Notes under the pieces: model-generated | Database searches by the model: none | Seen by the model: only the letters and a program-made list of their open reading frames with translations | Told to the model about the DNA's origin: nothing | Made by a program: the position numbers and the translations under genes | Origin: Streptomyces cyaneus | GTDB taxonomy: Bacteria > Actinomycetota > Actinomycetes > Streptomycetales > Streptomycetaceae | DNA: 64,000 bases | Direction: 5' to 3' | Assembly: GCF_004028635.1 (NCBI RefSeq) | Contig: NZ_RQJW01000005.1 | Location: 372,001 to 436,000, forward strand | Part shown: positions 1 to 8,967 of the stretch, one piece after another | Layout: every line of letters starts with the position of its first letter | Position numbering within the stretch: the first letter of the stretch is position 1

Positions 1-2
1 TC

Positions 3-1097
3 GCCAAACACCTCCCCGAGGACGAGAAGACCCTCGCCTGCCGTGCCGTCCTCGCCGCCCTAGACGACGCCGGGATCGCGCCCGGTGAGGTCGACGCGCT
101 CGCCTCGTACACGATGGAGGAGACGGACGAGGTCGAGCTCGCGAAGGCGGTCGGCTTCGGTGATCTGACCTTCTTCAGCAAGGTGGGCTACGGGGGCGGG
201 GGTTCGTGTGCCACCGTCGCGCATCTCGCCTCCGCCATCGCCACCGGACAGGCGACGGTCGGCGTCGCCTGGCGGTCACGCAAGCGCGGCAGCGGGCCCC
301 GGCCCTGGCGGAACACCGCCGCCCAACTGCCCACCCCCGCCCAGTGGACCCGGCCCTACGGCCTGCTGCGCCCCGCCGACGAGATAGCCATGCTCACCCG
401 CCGCTACATGCACGAGTACGGCGCGACCCGCGACCACCTGTTCAACGTCGCCCTCGCCTGCCGGAACAGGGCCAACCAGAATCCCGCCGCGGTGATGTAC
501 GAACGGCCCCTGACGCGCGAGATGTACATGACCTCCCGGTGGATCAGCGAGCCCCTGTGCCTCTTCGACAACTGCCTGGAGACGGACGGGGCCCTCGCGT
601 GCGTGATCGTCAGCCGGGAGCGCGCCCGGGACTGCCGGCACACCCCCGTCTACGTCCACTCCGCCGCCCAGGGCCTGCCCGCCCAGCACCACGGCATGGT
701 CAACTACTGGAACGACGACCCGCTCACCGGCCCCGCCTGGACCGCCGCCCGGCATCTGTGGAAGCACGCCGACTTCACTGCACAGGATGTGGACGTCGCC
801 CAGATCTACGACGCCTTCACGGCCCTCATACCGCTCTCGCTGGAGGGGTACGGGTTCTGCGGGAGGGGCGAGGGCGGCGCCTTCACCGAGCAGGGGGCCC
901 TGGAGATCGGCGGACGACTGCCCCTCAACACCGGCGGCGGCGGGCTCAGTGAGGCCTACGTCCACGGCTTCAACCTCATCAACGAAGGCGTCAAGCAGCT
1001 CCGCGGCACCAGCACCGCCCAGGTTCCCGGCGCCGCCACCTGTCTCGTCACCGCCGGCGAAGGCGTCCCCACCTCCGCGCTGCTCCTGAGGAGTTGA
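3..1097 (+). CDS. Lipid-transfer protein / thiolase-like enzyme, 5'-truncated by the window edge
   Basis: The reading frame is open from the first bases of the window, so the true start lies upstream; the ATG at 114 is internal. The fold is that of SCP-x/Ltp thiolase-like proteins, with the C-terminal GFCGRGEGGAF and LPLNTGGGGLSEAYVHG motifs. The N-C-S-T-G nucleophile motif of true thiolases is not seen. The aligned stretch reads GYGGGGSCATVAHLA, with a Cys about three positions too late. By analogy with Ltp2-type proteins it may be a retro-aldolase acting on a beta-hydroxyacyl-CoA, not a thiolase (inference). A DUF35 partner gene follows after 6 bases, the usual arrangement for such aldolases. 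The family is clear; the reaction is not. Confidence 0.85.
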   Translation, partial: AKHLPEDEKTLACRAVLAALDDAGIAPGEVDALASYTMEETDEVELAKAVGFGDLTFFSKVGYGGGGSCATVAHLASAIATGQATVGVAWRSRKRGSGPRPWRNTAAQLPTPAQWTRPYGLLRPADEIAMLTRRYMHEYGATRDHLFNVALACRNRANQNPAAVMYERPLTREMYMTSRWISEPLCLFDNCLETDGALACVIVSRERARDCRHTPVYVHSAAQGLPAQHHGMVNYWNDDPLTGPAWTAARHLWKHADFTAQDVDVAQIYDAFTALIPLSLEGYGFCGRGEGGAFTEQGALEIGGRLPLNTGGGGLSEAYVHGFNLINEGVKQLRGTSTAQVPGAATCLVTAGEGVPTSALLLRS

Positions 1098-1103
1098 CCG
1101 CAG

Positions 1104-1520
1104 ATGCTCTCCCCCGTCACCGACCCCGACGGCGCCCCCTTCTGGCAGTACGCCGCCCAGGGCGAGCTCCGCGTCCAGACCTGCGCCGACTGCGGCGAAC
1201 CCCGCTTCCCGCCCCGCCCCTGCTGCCCGCACTGCCAGTCCTTCGCGAGCGAATGGATCAGGGCCTGCGGTCAGGGCCGCATCTGGTCGTACGTCGTCCC
1301 CCACCCACCCCTCCTGCCCGACTACGCCGAGCAGGCGCCGTACAACGTCGTCGTCGTCGAACTCACCGACGCCCCCCGCATCCGCCTGGTCGGCAACCTC
1401 GTCACGGGCCCGGACGCTCCCCTCAACTCCCTGCCTCCGGACCGGATCCGCATCGGCGCCAAGGTGCACGCCGTCTTCAGCGGCACCGGCCTGCCCCAAT
1501 GGGTCCTGGAACGCCCATGA
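1104..1520 (+). CDS. Zn-ribbon/OB-fold (DUF35) acyl-CoA-binding partner protein
   Basis: This 138-residue protein has the DUF35 layout: an N-terminal helix, a rubredoxin-like zinc ribbon with C27-x2-C30 and C41-x2-C44, then an OB-fold. Family members bind acyl-CoA and act as obligate partners of thiolase-like aldolases or of MaoC-type hydratases. The gene starts 6 bases after the lipid-transfer gene, and its TGA overlaps the ATG of the following crotonase gene (ATGA). The three genes are therefore likely one translationally coupled operon. Confidence 0.88.
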   Translation: MLSPVTDPDGAPFWQYAAQGELRVQTCADCGEPRFPPRPCCPHCQSFASEWIRACGQGRIWSYVVPHPPLLPDYAEQAPYNVVVVELTDAPRIRLVGNLVTGPDAPLNSLPPDRIRIGAKVHAVFSGTGLPQWVLERP

Positions 1521-2287
1521 GCCTCACCATCACGAGGGACAAGGACACCGGCGTCGCCGTCGTCACCCTCGACCGGCCCGAACGCCACAACGCCATCGAC
1601 CTCGCGACGCGGGACCAACTCGTCGCGGCTTGGCGGGAGTTGCGGTTCGACGACGACGTACGGGCCGTCGTACTCACCGGTGCCGGGGAGCGGGCCTTCT
1701 GCACGGGGCTGGACCGGGATGTCGTCGTGCCGCAGCCCGACTCGCCGTACATGATGGACGATCCGCTGCTCCGGGTCGGGCCGAAGTCCAACGACCTGTG
1801 GAAGCCGGTCGTCGCCGCCGTGCGGGGCATGGCCTGCGGGGGCGCCTTCTACCTCCTCGGCGAGGCGGACTTCATCGTCGCCGACCCGACCGCCGCCTTC
1901 TTCGACCCGCACACCACCTACGGCATGGTCAGCGCCTACGAGTCGATGCTCATGGCACTGCGCATGCCGCACGGGGAGGTCGCACGGATGGCGCTCATGG
2001 GCAGCGCGGAGAGGCTGTCGGCGCGACGGGCCCACGAGATCGGCCTGGTCACCGAACTCACCGAGCCCGGCGAGGCGTTGGCGGCCGCGCTCGACTGTGC
2101 CGCCGTGATCGCCGGATATCCGACGCAGGGCGTACAGGGGACCGTGCGGGCCCTGTGGGCGGCCAGGGAGACCGCCCTCGCCCACGCCTTCGCCCAGGCA
2201 CCGCACCTGATCACGCTCGGGAACCTGCCAGGTGAGCGGCAGGCGGAGCTGTTTCGGGCGCGGCGCCGGGAGTTCAGGACCCGGTGA
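1517..2287 (+). CDS. Enoyl-CoA hydratase/isomerase (crotonase) family protein
   Basis: The protein has 256 residues, the normal crotonase length. The start is the ATG that overlaps the upstream stop, because the family N-terminus (MSLTITRDKDTG) begins there. The oxyanion-hole region is present (AFCTGLD, and ACGGAF). Neither Glu of the hydratase active site is: the first position reads Tyr (GGAFYLL) and the second His (FFDPHTTYG). A classical hydration is therefore doubtful, and isomerase, hydrolase or C-C bond chemistry is possible. It is the last gene of the lipid-transfer/DUF35/crotonase operon. Confidence 0.88.
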   Translation: MSLTITRDKDTGVAVVTLDRPERHNAIDLATRDQLVAAWRELRFDDDVRAVVLTGAGERAFCTGLDRDVVVPQPDSPYMMDDPLLRVGPKSNDLWKPVVAAVRGMACGGAFYLLGEADFIVADPTAAFFDPHTTYGMVSAYESMLMALRMPHGEVARMALMGSAERLSARRAHEIGLVTELTEPGEALAAALDCAAVIAGYPTQGVQGTVRALWAARETALAHAFAQAPHLITLGNLPGERQAELFRARRREFRTR

Positions 2288-2302
2288 CCTGGCGCCGCGG
2301 CA

Positions 2303-2818
2303 TCAGTAGTGGTCGGCCATGCGCATCGCGCCGCCCAGCTCGCAGCTGCCGCCGCTGGAGGTGCTCTGCCGGGAGACGGCGTCGACGGTCTCGGTGGCAC
2401 CGGCGTCGACCGCGAGGATCCCGGAGGTGACGGTGTCCAACGTCGTGCCGGTCGCGTCCTTGAAGGTGACGTCGAACGTGTAGGAGTACGTCGTGGTCGC
2501 GCTGCTGTTGGTGGCGCGAACGCGCGCGACGATCCCCCTTGCCGCGTCGTACTCGCACGTCTCGATCTTCACGTCCCCGGTGCTCTCCGCGGACGGCCCC
2601 TCGCTCGCCTGCGCACCGCCGCCCGAGGACGACCCCGTGTCGTAGTCGTCATCGTCGTCGTAGTAGGTGCTGCCGCCCGACGTGCCGCCCGAACTGCTCG
2701 ACGAGCTGTGGGAGCTCGAGCTGTCGTCGCACCCGCCACCGTGGGAGCGCCGGGCTCCGGTCAGGGCGACCACCACGCAGACGGCCACCGCCACCGCGCG
2801 CACATGGCGAATCTTCAC
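2303..2818 (-). CDS. Small secreted Ser/Asp-rich protein of unknown function
   Basis: I chose the GTG at 2818 because GGGGG stands about 9 bases upstream and the product then begins with a typical signal peptide (VKIRHVRAVAVAVCVVV). The mature part starts with a long Ser/Gly/Asp linker (SSSSHSS, YYDDDDDYD) followed by a beta-rich domain of about 100 residues (DVKIETCEYDAARG onward) with two Cys. No proper lipobox is visible, although a Cys follows the signal region (HGGGCDD). The role is unknown; it is exported and may be cell-surface. It converges on the crotonase gene with a 15-base gap. Confidence 0.7.
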   Translation of the reverse strand: MKIRHVRAVAVAVCVVVALTGARRSHGGGCDDSSSSHSSSSSSGGTSGGSTYYDDDDDYDTGSSSGGGAQASEGPSAESTGDVKIETCEYDAARGIVARVRATNSSATTTYSYTFDVTFKDATGTTLDTVTSGILAVDAGATETVDAVSRQSTSSGGSCELGGAMRMADHY

Positions 2819-3099
2819 GTTGTCCAACCCCCGAAAAATGTTCTGCAACCCCGCCGTACTGATCGTGAGCACGTCACGCTAGCAGCGCCGCATGGCGGGG
2901 ATCCCTCACCGGGCGTAGCGTCTTGTGTGAGAGCGGTGAAGAAAGCCCCCAGCAGGCCACGAAACCGCTTCACCCCGGCGACGGCCGCCGTCCGGCCCCT
3001 TCCGTGCATCCGGCACGACGGCCGTCATCGGGTGACATCAGCGCTACCAGGCACTATCAGGCGCTACCTGGTGCCATCGGGTGCCACCAGGCGCTTGCC

Positions 3100-5475
3100 C
3101 TAGGCCGTTCTGGCCGTCCCTGTGCCCTTCTCCGCGTCCAACGCGTACACGCAGCGGTCCTTGCTGCACGCGTACACGACGCCGTCCTTCACCACGGGCG
3201 AGCCGGTGATCTCGCCGCCGGTGGCGAGCTTCCATCTCAGGCGGCCGTCGTCGGCCTTCAGGGTGTAGAGCAGGTGGTCCGTGGAGCCGAAGTGGATACG
3301 GCCCTCCGCCACCGCCGGTGCGCCCACGATGTCGCCGCCCGCCTGGAAGCGCCACTTCGGCGTCCCCGTGACCGCGTCCAGCGTGTACAGGCCCTTGCCG
3401 CTGCCGACGTGGACGTGCCCGCCGGCCACCAGGACCGGCTCGATGGAGGAGCGGGACTCGGTGGCGATGCGCCAGCGGTCGCGGCCGTCGGTGGCGTCCA
3501 GGGCGTAGACCGTGCCGAGGTAGTCGGCCAGGTACACGCCGCCGCCCGTCACCGCGGGGCCCGGCACGAAGGTCGGCGGGCACAGGAACACCGCGGGGGC
3601 CTCGAAGTGCCAGCGGACGTGACCGCTCGCCGCGTCGATCGCGAGCACGCGCGTGCCGGCCGACACGTACACATAGCCGTCCGGGGCCTGCGCCACCCGT
3701 ACCGGCACCCCGCCGCAGGAGGCGGCGTCGCCGATGGGGTACGACCAGCGCTCGTCGCCGGTGCGGGCGTCCAGGGCACGCAGGCGGGCGTCCTTCCAGA
3801 CGTACACGGTGCCGTCGTACAGCGCCGGGCCCGCCTCCGGGGACTCGAAGTCGGTCTGCGCCCCGGTGATCTCCCACAGTTTCTGGCCGTTCGAGGCCTC
3901 CCAGGCCTGCACGCCGCCGCCGCGGGTGCCGGTGACGACCGTGCCCCGCTCGGCCTTGAGGGAGTACACCCAGGCGTCCGTCTGCAGGCGCCACAGGTCA
4001 GCGCCCTCGCGGCATTCCAGGGCGAACAGGGTGGGCCCGTCGGAGGCGTGGATACGGCCGTCCGCGACCGCCATCGACCAGGCCACGTCCCGCGTCTTGA
4101 AGCGGCGGCGGCCGGTGGCCACGTCGAGGGCGTGGACCTCGAAGGAGGTGACGTAGACGAGGTCTTCGGCGACGGAGGGGGTGCCCCAGACGTCGTTCGA
4201 CATGCGGAAACGCCAGGGGCGCCAGCCGGCCGCCGCCTCCGGGGGCGCGGGCGGCGGTGCCGGTACAGCGGGGCCCACGGCAGGGTCCGTGCCGTTGACG
4301 CCGGGGGTGGGGCGGGACCAGGAGGCGACGAGGCCGGCCTCTGGAGGGGGCGCCTTGACGGCGGCGGCGCGGACGTCGGCGACGCGGGGGCCGGGGCCGA
4401 TCGGGACGGCAGCGCCCGCAAGGCGTACGGGGCCGGTGTCGGGGGCGCCGACCGGGACCGGCGCGGGCTGCGGGACCGGGACCACCGGGTCGTGCGGGGG
4501 CGGGGGCGGCACGGGGACCGGGGCGGGGGCGACGCGGCCACCGCTGCGACCGGAGGACGTCGACGGCTTCGCCGCCGGGCGTCCGCCGCGCCGCGACTCG
4601 ATCAGGCTCACCGCCCGCTCGGGCAGCCACGCCGACGCCGTACCGCTGTCGTCGGAGCCTGAGCCGAAGAGGTGGGGGGCCAGCTGGGCCTGGAGGTCGG
4701 CGGGGTTGGGGCGGGCCGTCGCCTCCATCTGCATACAGGACTCGATGAGCGGGCGCAGCTCGTCCGGGAGGCCTTCGAGGTCCGGGCCCTCACGGAGCAG
4801 CATGAAGACGGTCTCGACCGGGTTGGCGCCATGGAAGGGCGGGTGCCCGGTGGCGGCGAACACCAGCATCGAGCCGAGCGAGAAGACGTCGCTCGCGCCG
4901 GTCACGCTCCGCGAGTCCTTGGCCTGCTCGGGCGACATGTAGGCGGGCGTACCGACCGCCACGTTCGTCATCGTCAAACGCGTGTTCGAAACGCCGGATG
5001 CGATACCGAAGTCGATGACTCGGGGGCCGTCCTCGACCACGAGCACGTTCGACGGCTTGAGGTCGCGGTGGACGAGACCCGCGCCATGGATGGACTGCAG
5101 GGCTTCCGCCACCCCCGCCGCCAGCCAGCGCACCGCCTGGGCCGGGAGCGGCCCGCACTCGTTCACTATCTCTTCGAGGGAGGGCGCGGGAACGTACGCG
5201 GTGGCCAGCCACGGAACGGCCGCGCGCGGGTCGGCGTCGACGACGGCCGCCGTGTAGAAGCCGGAGACCGCCCGGGCCGCCTCCACCTCACGCGTGAAGC
5301 GGACGCGGAAGAGCTGGTCCTCGGCGAGCTCGGTCCGGACCGTCTTGATCGCCACGCGCCGGCCCGAAGCCGAGCGCGCGAGATAGACCAGCCCCATGCC
5401 GCCGGCACCCAGCCGTCCGAGCACCTCGAACGGCCCGATCCTGCGCGGATCGTGCTGCGTCAGCTGATCCACCAC
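3100..5475 (-). CDS. afsK: AfsK-type membrane-associated Ser/Thr protein kinase with PQQ/WD-like beta-propeller
   Basis: Residues 1-270 form a Hanks-type kinase: Gly-rich loop GAGGMG, ATP-binding Lys44 (VAIK), catalytic HRDLKPSN, DFG and an activation loop with several Thr (TRLTMTNVAVGTPAY). A Pro/Ala linker follows, then about 380 residues of repeated PQQ-like beta-propeller blades (motifs such as VYVSAGTRVLAID and VYALDATDGRDRW). Length and sequence match S. coelicolor AfsK, which phosphorylates the regulator AfsR and influences secondary metabolism and hyphal branching. Position 5487 is a GTG but lies inside the ribosome-binding GGGGAGG; the GTG at 5475, giving (M)VDQLTQHDP, fits the spacing and the known protein. 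afsR and afsS are not in the window. Confidence 0.92.
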   Translation of the reverse strand: MVDQLTQHDPRRIGPFEVLGRLGAGGMGLVYLARSASGRRVAIKTVRTELAEDQLFRVRFTREVEAARAVSGFYTAAVVDADPRAAVPWLATAYVPAPSLEEIVNECGPLPAQAVRWLAAGVAEALQSIHGAGLVHRDLKPSNVLVVEDGPRVIDFGIASGVSNTRLTMTNVAVGTPAYMSPEQAKDSRSVTGASDVFSLGSMLVFAATGHPPFHGANPVETVFMLLREGPDLEGLPDELRPLIESCMQMEATARPNPADLQAQLAPHLFGSGSDDSGTASAWLPERAVSLIESRRGGRPAAKPSTSSGRSGGRVAPAPVPVPPPPPHDPVVPVPQPAPVPVGAPDTGPVRLAGAAVPIGPGPRVADVRAAAVKAPPPEAGLVASWSRPTPGVNGTDPAVGPAVPAPPPAPPEAAAGWRPWRFRMSNDVWGTPSVAEDLVYVTSFEVHALDVATGRRRFKTRDVAWSMAVADGRIHASDGPTLFALECREGADLWRLQTDAWVYSLKAERGTVVTGTRGGGVQAWEASNGQKLWEITGAQTDFESPEAGPALYDGTVYVWKDARLRALDARTGDERWSYPIGDAASCGGVPVRVAQAPDGYVYVSAGTRVLAIDAASGHVRWHFEAPAVFLCPPTFVPGPAVTGGGVYLADYLGTVYALDATDGRDRWRIATESRSSIEPVLVAGGHVHVGSGKGLYTLDAVTGTPKWRFQAGGDIVGAPAVAEGRIHFGSTDHLLYTLKADDGRLRWKLATGGEITGSPVVKDGVVYACSKDRCVYALDAEKGTGTARTA

Positions 5476-5723
5476 TCTGCCTGCCACCTCCCCGTACGAG
5501 CCGCGCCACCGACATGTTTACGCGACCCCGTGCAGCGTCTCACCACCGCACCGCCTTGGCGGCACGCACCCTGATTCTTCCTGTCCTGGGGCGTGGTTGC
5601 GAACCCAAGGGCGGAACGGGGTGTCTTGGGACAAAACCACACCCCGACGCCCGACGGGAAGCGCCGGTTCGCATGTTGGGACGCCGGAGGTAAGAGTGAG
5701 GGAAGGGCGAGAGAAGAGTGCGG
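5476..5723. promoter_or_regulatory. Upstream region of the afsK-like gene with inverted repeats
   Basis: These 248 bases hold the afsK leader and the 3' flank of the VOC gene. Two overlapping dyads are visible near 5605-5645: CCCAAG pairs with CTTGGG, and GGGGTG pairs with CACCCC. They could be an operator or a weak hairpin. No -10/-35 pair stands out and no small gene is supported. Confidence 0.35.
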
Positions 5724-6479
5724 TCAGACTTCCGGCGCTCCGCGGCGCTCCAGCAGCGCGAAGGACGCCCCCTGATTGTCGGTGACCACGGCGACCTTCC
5801 CGTACGACGTCTCGAAGGGCGGCACCTGCACCCGTCCGCCGAGCCCGGTCACCGTGGCGAGGACGGCCTCGCAGTTCTCCACCCGGAAGTGGACGACGAA
5901 ATGCGGCGGCATCATCGCCGGAAAGACCTCTTCGACGGCCGCCCGCCCGAAGTCCGGCTTGGCGTCCGGCCCGAACAGGGCGTCGGCGAAGAGCCCGCCG
6001 TAGAAGTCGTTGGCGACCTCGGTGTCCCGGGCGTACAGCTCGGCCCACCCGAAGCTGCCGACCTCGTGCCGGCGCCCGAACCCGGTGTGTTCGCCGGCCT
6101 GCCAGAGCCCGAAGACGGCGCCCTCCGGGTCGGTGACCAGCGCGGCCGTCCCGAGACCCGCCCCCACCTCCACGGGCGCGGTGACCACCTGTCCCCCGGC
6201 CTCGCGGATCCGCCTCGCCAGCGCTGTCGCGTCCGGGGTGGCGAAGAACACCGTCCACACGGTGGGGAACCGCCCGTCCGTCTTGCGCGAGAGCGAGGCG
6301 ACGGGCTCGCCGTCCAGCCGGGCGAGCACGGTGGAGTCGTACGCCTCCTCGAAGTCCCACCCGAAGAGCTCACCGTAGAACCGCTTGCCCGCCTCCACGT
6401 CGGGAAGCTGCGCGTCCACCCAGCACGGAACGCCCTCCGAGTATCCCGTTCCGTCTGCGGATGCCCTGTTTTCGGCCAT
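5724..6479 (-). CDS. VOC-superfamily (glyoxalase-like) protein with two domains
   Basis: The 251-residue protein contains two tandem vicinal-oxygen-chelate modules, about residues 15-125 (VPCWVDAQLPDVEAGKRFYG) and 135-247 (FGWAELYARDTEVANDFYGG). Proteins of this arrangement resemble hydroxylase-associated CFP30B and antibiotic or glyoxal resistance proteins. The first VOC motif lacks the His that usually begins the metal site, so metal binding in that module is uncertain. The gene points away from the TetR gene on its right; about 120 bases separate their starts, which allows a shared divergent promoter. Confidence 0.85.
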   Translation of the reverse strand: MAENRASADGTGYSEGVPCWVDAQLPDVEAGKRFYGELFGWDFEEAYDSTVLARLDGEPVASLSRKTDGRFPTVWTVFFATPDATALARRIREAGGQVVTAPVEVGAGLGTAALVTDPEGAVFGLWQAGEHTGFGRRHEVGSFGWAELYARDTEVANDFYGGLFADALFGPDAKPDFGRAAVEEVFPAMMPPHFVVHFRVENCEAVLATVTGLGGRVQVPPFETSYGKVAVVTDNQGASFALLERRGAPEV

Positions 6480-6601
6480 GCGGCCAAAGTAACGGCGTCT
6501 TACGCACCGCGCAGACCAGGCACACCAGCCTCCGCATCCTCCTGCACCCCATTTGCAGTCGGCCGAATCGCGCCCCGATCACGCCTCGGTAAGCTGACGA
6601 C

Positions 6602-7249
6602 ATGACAGGACAAGTGCGTACCGTCGACGGCCGCGTGGCCGGTCGGCGTGGGCAGGCGACCCGGCAGAAGCTGCTCGACTGCCTCAGCGAGATGCTCAGC
6701 TCCTCCCCCTACCGGGACGTCAAAGTCATCGATGTCGCCCGGAAGGCGGGCACTTCACCCGCGACCTTCTACCAGTACTTCCCGGACGTCGAGGGCGCCG
6801 TCCTGGAGATCGCCGAGCAAATGGCCACCGAGGGCGCCGGGTTGACCGAGCTCGTCGAGGGCCGCAGCTGGGTCGGCAAGGCCGGCTGGCAGACGGCGCA
6901 GGAACTCGTCGACGGATTCCTGGAGTTCTGGCGGAAGAACGACGCGATCCTGCGCGTCGTCGACCTCGGCGCGTCCGAGGGCGACAAACGCTTCTACAAG
7001 ATCCGCATGAAGATCCTGAACTCCGTCAACAACTCCCTGTCGGAAGCGGTCACTCAGCTGCAGGCCAAGGGCAAGGTCGACAAGGACGTCAACCCGGCCG
7101 CGGTCGCGGGCTCGATCGTCGCGATGCTCGCGGCGGTGGCCTCGCACCAGAAGGGCTTCCAGACGTGGGGCGTAAAACAGGCTGAACTCAAGCCGAACCT
7201 CGCCCTGTTGGTACACCTGGGCGTGACCGGCAAGAAGCCGACGAAGTAG
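6602..7249 (+). CDS. TetR-family transcriptional regulator
   Basis: Residues 18-65 form a TetR DNA-binding domain, with the helix-turn-helix at about 40-62 (KVIDVARKAGTSPATFYQYF). The remaining 150 residues are the helical ligand-binding and dimerisation domain. From memory, the corresponding S. coelicolor gene near afsK is also a TetR gene. It is the only TetR gene in the window. It is therefore the nearest, though unproven, candidate to bind the CTGACGnnnCGTCAG sites found at the lipid-metabolism promoters. No copy of that site precedes its own start. A strong hairpin follows its stop. Confidence 0.9.
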   Translation: MTGQVRTVDGRVAGRRGQATRQKLLDCLSEMLSSSPYRDVKVIDVARKAGTSPATFYQYFPDVEGAVLEIAEQMATEGAGLTELVEGRSWVGKAGWQTAQELVDGFLEFWRKNDAILRVVDLGASEGDKRFYKIRMKILNSVNNSLSEAVTQLQAKGKVDKDVNPAAVAGSIVAMLAAVASHQKGFQTWGVKQAELKPNLALLVHLGVTGKKPTK

Positions 7250-7273
7250 TCACGTCCAGCTCAAGTCCTGTCT

Positions 7274-7312
7274 GGCAGGCGGCGGCTCACCCGACGTGAG
7301 CCGCCGCCTGCC
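7274..7312. terminator. Bidirectional hairpin terminator between TetR and Lrp genes
   Basis: A perfect 17-bp stem (GGCAGGCGGCGGCTCAC and its complement) encloses the 5-base loop CCGAC. It lies between two convergent genes, 25 bases after the TetR stop and 4 bases before the Lrp stop. There is no T-tract, as is common for Streptomyces terminators. Confidence 0.85.
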
Positions 7313-7315
7313 GTG

Positions 7316-7768
7316 CTATGCGGGCAGCGGACGATCCCGTACGACGTGCTTCATCACCAGCGTCGAGGTCAGCCGCTGCACCCCCGGCAGGGTCGCCAGC
7401 CGCTCGTCGTACAGCCGCTGGAAGGCGGCGAGGTCGGCGGTGGCCACCCGCAGCAGGTAGTCGGGCTCACCGAACAGCCGTTGCGCGTCCAGGACATGGG
7501 GGATGTCCGCGATCGCCCGCTCGAACCCCGCGACCGTGTCCCGGTCCTCCTGCCGCATGGACACGAAGACCAGCGCCTCGAAGGTCAGTCCCACGGCCGC
7601 CGGGTCCACGACGGCCCGGTACCCGCTGATGGCTCCGACCCGCTCCAGCTCCCGCAGCCGCCGGTGGCACGGCGAGACGCTGAGCCGCACCCGAGCGGCC
7701 AGCTCGGTCACGGTCAGCCGCCCGTCCTGCTGGAGCTCGGCAAGAATCTTTCTGTCCACGTCGTCCAT
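7316..7768 (-). CDS. Lrp/AsnC-family transcriptional regulator
   Basis: This 150-residue protein has the Lrp layout: an N-terminal helix-turn-helix at about residues 18-42 (TVTELAARVRLSVSPCHRRLRELE), then an alpha/beta RAM domain that binds an amino acid and forms octamers. It is divergent from a LysE-type exporter gene with 82 bases between the start codons. This is the classical arrangement in which the regulator controls the exporter in response to an amino acid. The amino acid cannot be read from the sequence. Confidence 0.92.
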   Translation of the reverse strand: MDDVDRKILAELQQDGRLTVTELAARVRLSVSPCHRRLRELERVGAISGYRAVVDPAAVGLTFEALVFVSMRQEDRDTVAGFERAIADIPHVLDAQRLFGEPDYLLRVATADLAAFQRLYDERLATLPGVQRLTSTLVMKHVVRDRPLPA

Positions 7769-7850
7769 GAGGCAGATCTTCCCTCATAACCGCCGGTAGC
7801 GAGCAAACTTCGACAACACTTTCGGGCCATTTCCGCCTAATGTCGCCACC

Positions 7851-8474
7851 ATGGACTCCGGACTGCTCCTTTCCTTCCTCGCCATCGACCTGCTGCTCGT
7901 CTGCGTACCGGGCGCCGACTGGGCGTACGCGATCTCCGCCGGGCTGCGCGACCGCTCGCCGGTGATGGCCGTGACGGGCCTGGTCACGGGGTACGCGCTG
8001 CACACGGTGCTCGCGGTGGCAGGCCTCGCGGTGCTGGTGGCGAGCGAGCCGAGGCTGCTGACCGCGCTGACGGCCGCAGGGGCCGCGTACCTGGTGTGGC
8101 TGGGCTGGAGTGTGCTGCGCCGGCCGGGCACGCCGGGGGCGGCCGAGGAGACCGTGGCCACGAGCCCGGCCCGGGTCTTTCTGCGCGGCGCCACGATCAG
8201 CGGCCTGAACCCCAAGGGCCTGCTGCTCTACCTGTCCGTACTGCCGCAGTTCCTGGTGACGAAGGGCGACCACCTGCCGGTCCCGGCCCAGACCGCCGTA
8301 CTCGGACTGCTCCACATGGCGTGCTGCGCCGCCGTCTATCTGACGGTGGGCCTCGCGGCCCGCGCGGTCCTCGGCGCCCGCCCGGCGGCGGCACGCGCGG
8401 TCACCCGCACGTCCGGGGCGGCGATGCTGGGGATCGGCGCGTTCCTCCTCGTACAGCGCCTGGCGACGCTGTGA
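7851..8474 (+). CDS. LysE/RhtB-family amino-acid exporter
   Basis: The 207-residue product is a membrane protein with about six hydrophobic helices and begins with the family pattern LLLSFLAIDLLLVCVPGADWAYAIS; the PGP/PGAD signature is present. Members export basic amino acids, threonine, homoserine or related metabolites by proton antiport. Divergent transcription from the Lrp gene suggests control by that regulator. The gene ends 20 bases before the convergent oxidoreductase stop, with no obvious terminator between them. Confidence 0.9.
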   Translation: MDSGLLLSFLAIDLLLVCVPGADWAYAISAGLRDRSPVMAVTGLVTGYALHTVLAVAGLAVLVASEPRLLTALTAAGAAYLVWLGWSVLRRPGTPGAAEETVATSPARVFLRGATISGLNPKGLLLYLSVLPQFLVTKGDHLPVPAQTAVLGLLHMACCAAVYLTVGLAARAVLGARPAAARAVTRTSGAAMLGIGAFLLVQRLATL

Positions 8475-8493
8475 CCTGCGGCAGATTCTGACG

Positions 8494-8967
8494 CTATGAC
8501 CTGCGGACGATCCTGAAGAGCCGGATCTCCCGCTCCACCCGGGCCTGATACGTCGCGTACGGCGGCCAGAAGGCCAGCACCGCCTTCCAGGCGGCCGCCC
8601 GCTCCTCCCCCTCCAGCAGTCGGGCCGTGACGGGGATGTCCCGGCCCTTCCAGCTGACCTCGGCGTCGGGGTGGGCGAGGAGATTCGCGGTCCAGGCGGG
8701 GTGGCCGGCGCGGCCGAAGTTGGAGCCGACGAGGATCCAGCTGCGGCCGCCCTCCTCGGGCATGCAGGCCAGCGGCGTACGGCGCGGCAGGCCGCTGCGG
8801 GCACCGGTCGAGATCAGGATCACGCCGGGCAGCATCTGGGCGCTGAGCAGCACCTTTCCGCGCGTGAGGCGGTGCACGGCACGGTCGAGGGCGGGGATGA
8901 CGTGGGGGGCGACCTTGGCGAAGCCGCGTGTCGAGGACACCTTCTGCACTATCCGTGCGCCGATCAC
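8494..8967 (-). CDS. Deazaflavin (F420)-dependent nitroreductase-family (Ddn-like) protein
   Basis: The 157-residue protein matches the Ddn split-barrel family: a basic N-terminal helix, VILISTGARSGLPRRTPLACM around the phosphate-binding region, and the late motif WPPYATYQARVEREIRLFRI. Family members use reduced coenzyme F420 to reduce quinones or other electron acceptors. The GTG start overlaps the stop of the upstream acyl-CoA dehydrogenase (GTGA), so the two are translationally coupled. A role in re-oxidising flavin or reducing an enone intermediate of the same pathway is an inference. Confidence 0.85.
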   Translation of the reverse strand: MIGARIVQKVSSTRGFAKVAPHVIPALDRAVHRLTRGKVLLSAQMLPGVILISTGARSGLPRRTPLACMPEEGGRSWILVGSNFGRAGHPAWTANLLAHPDAEVSWKGRDIPVTARLLEGEERAAAWKAVLAFWPPYATYQARVEREIRLFRIVRRS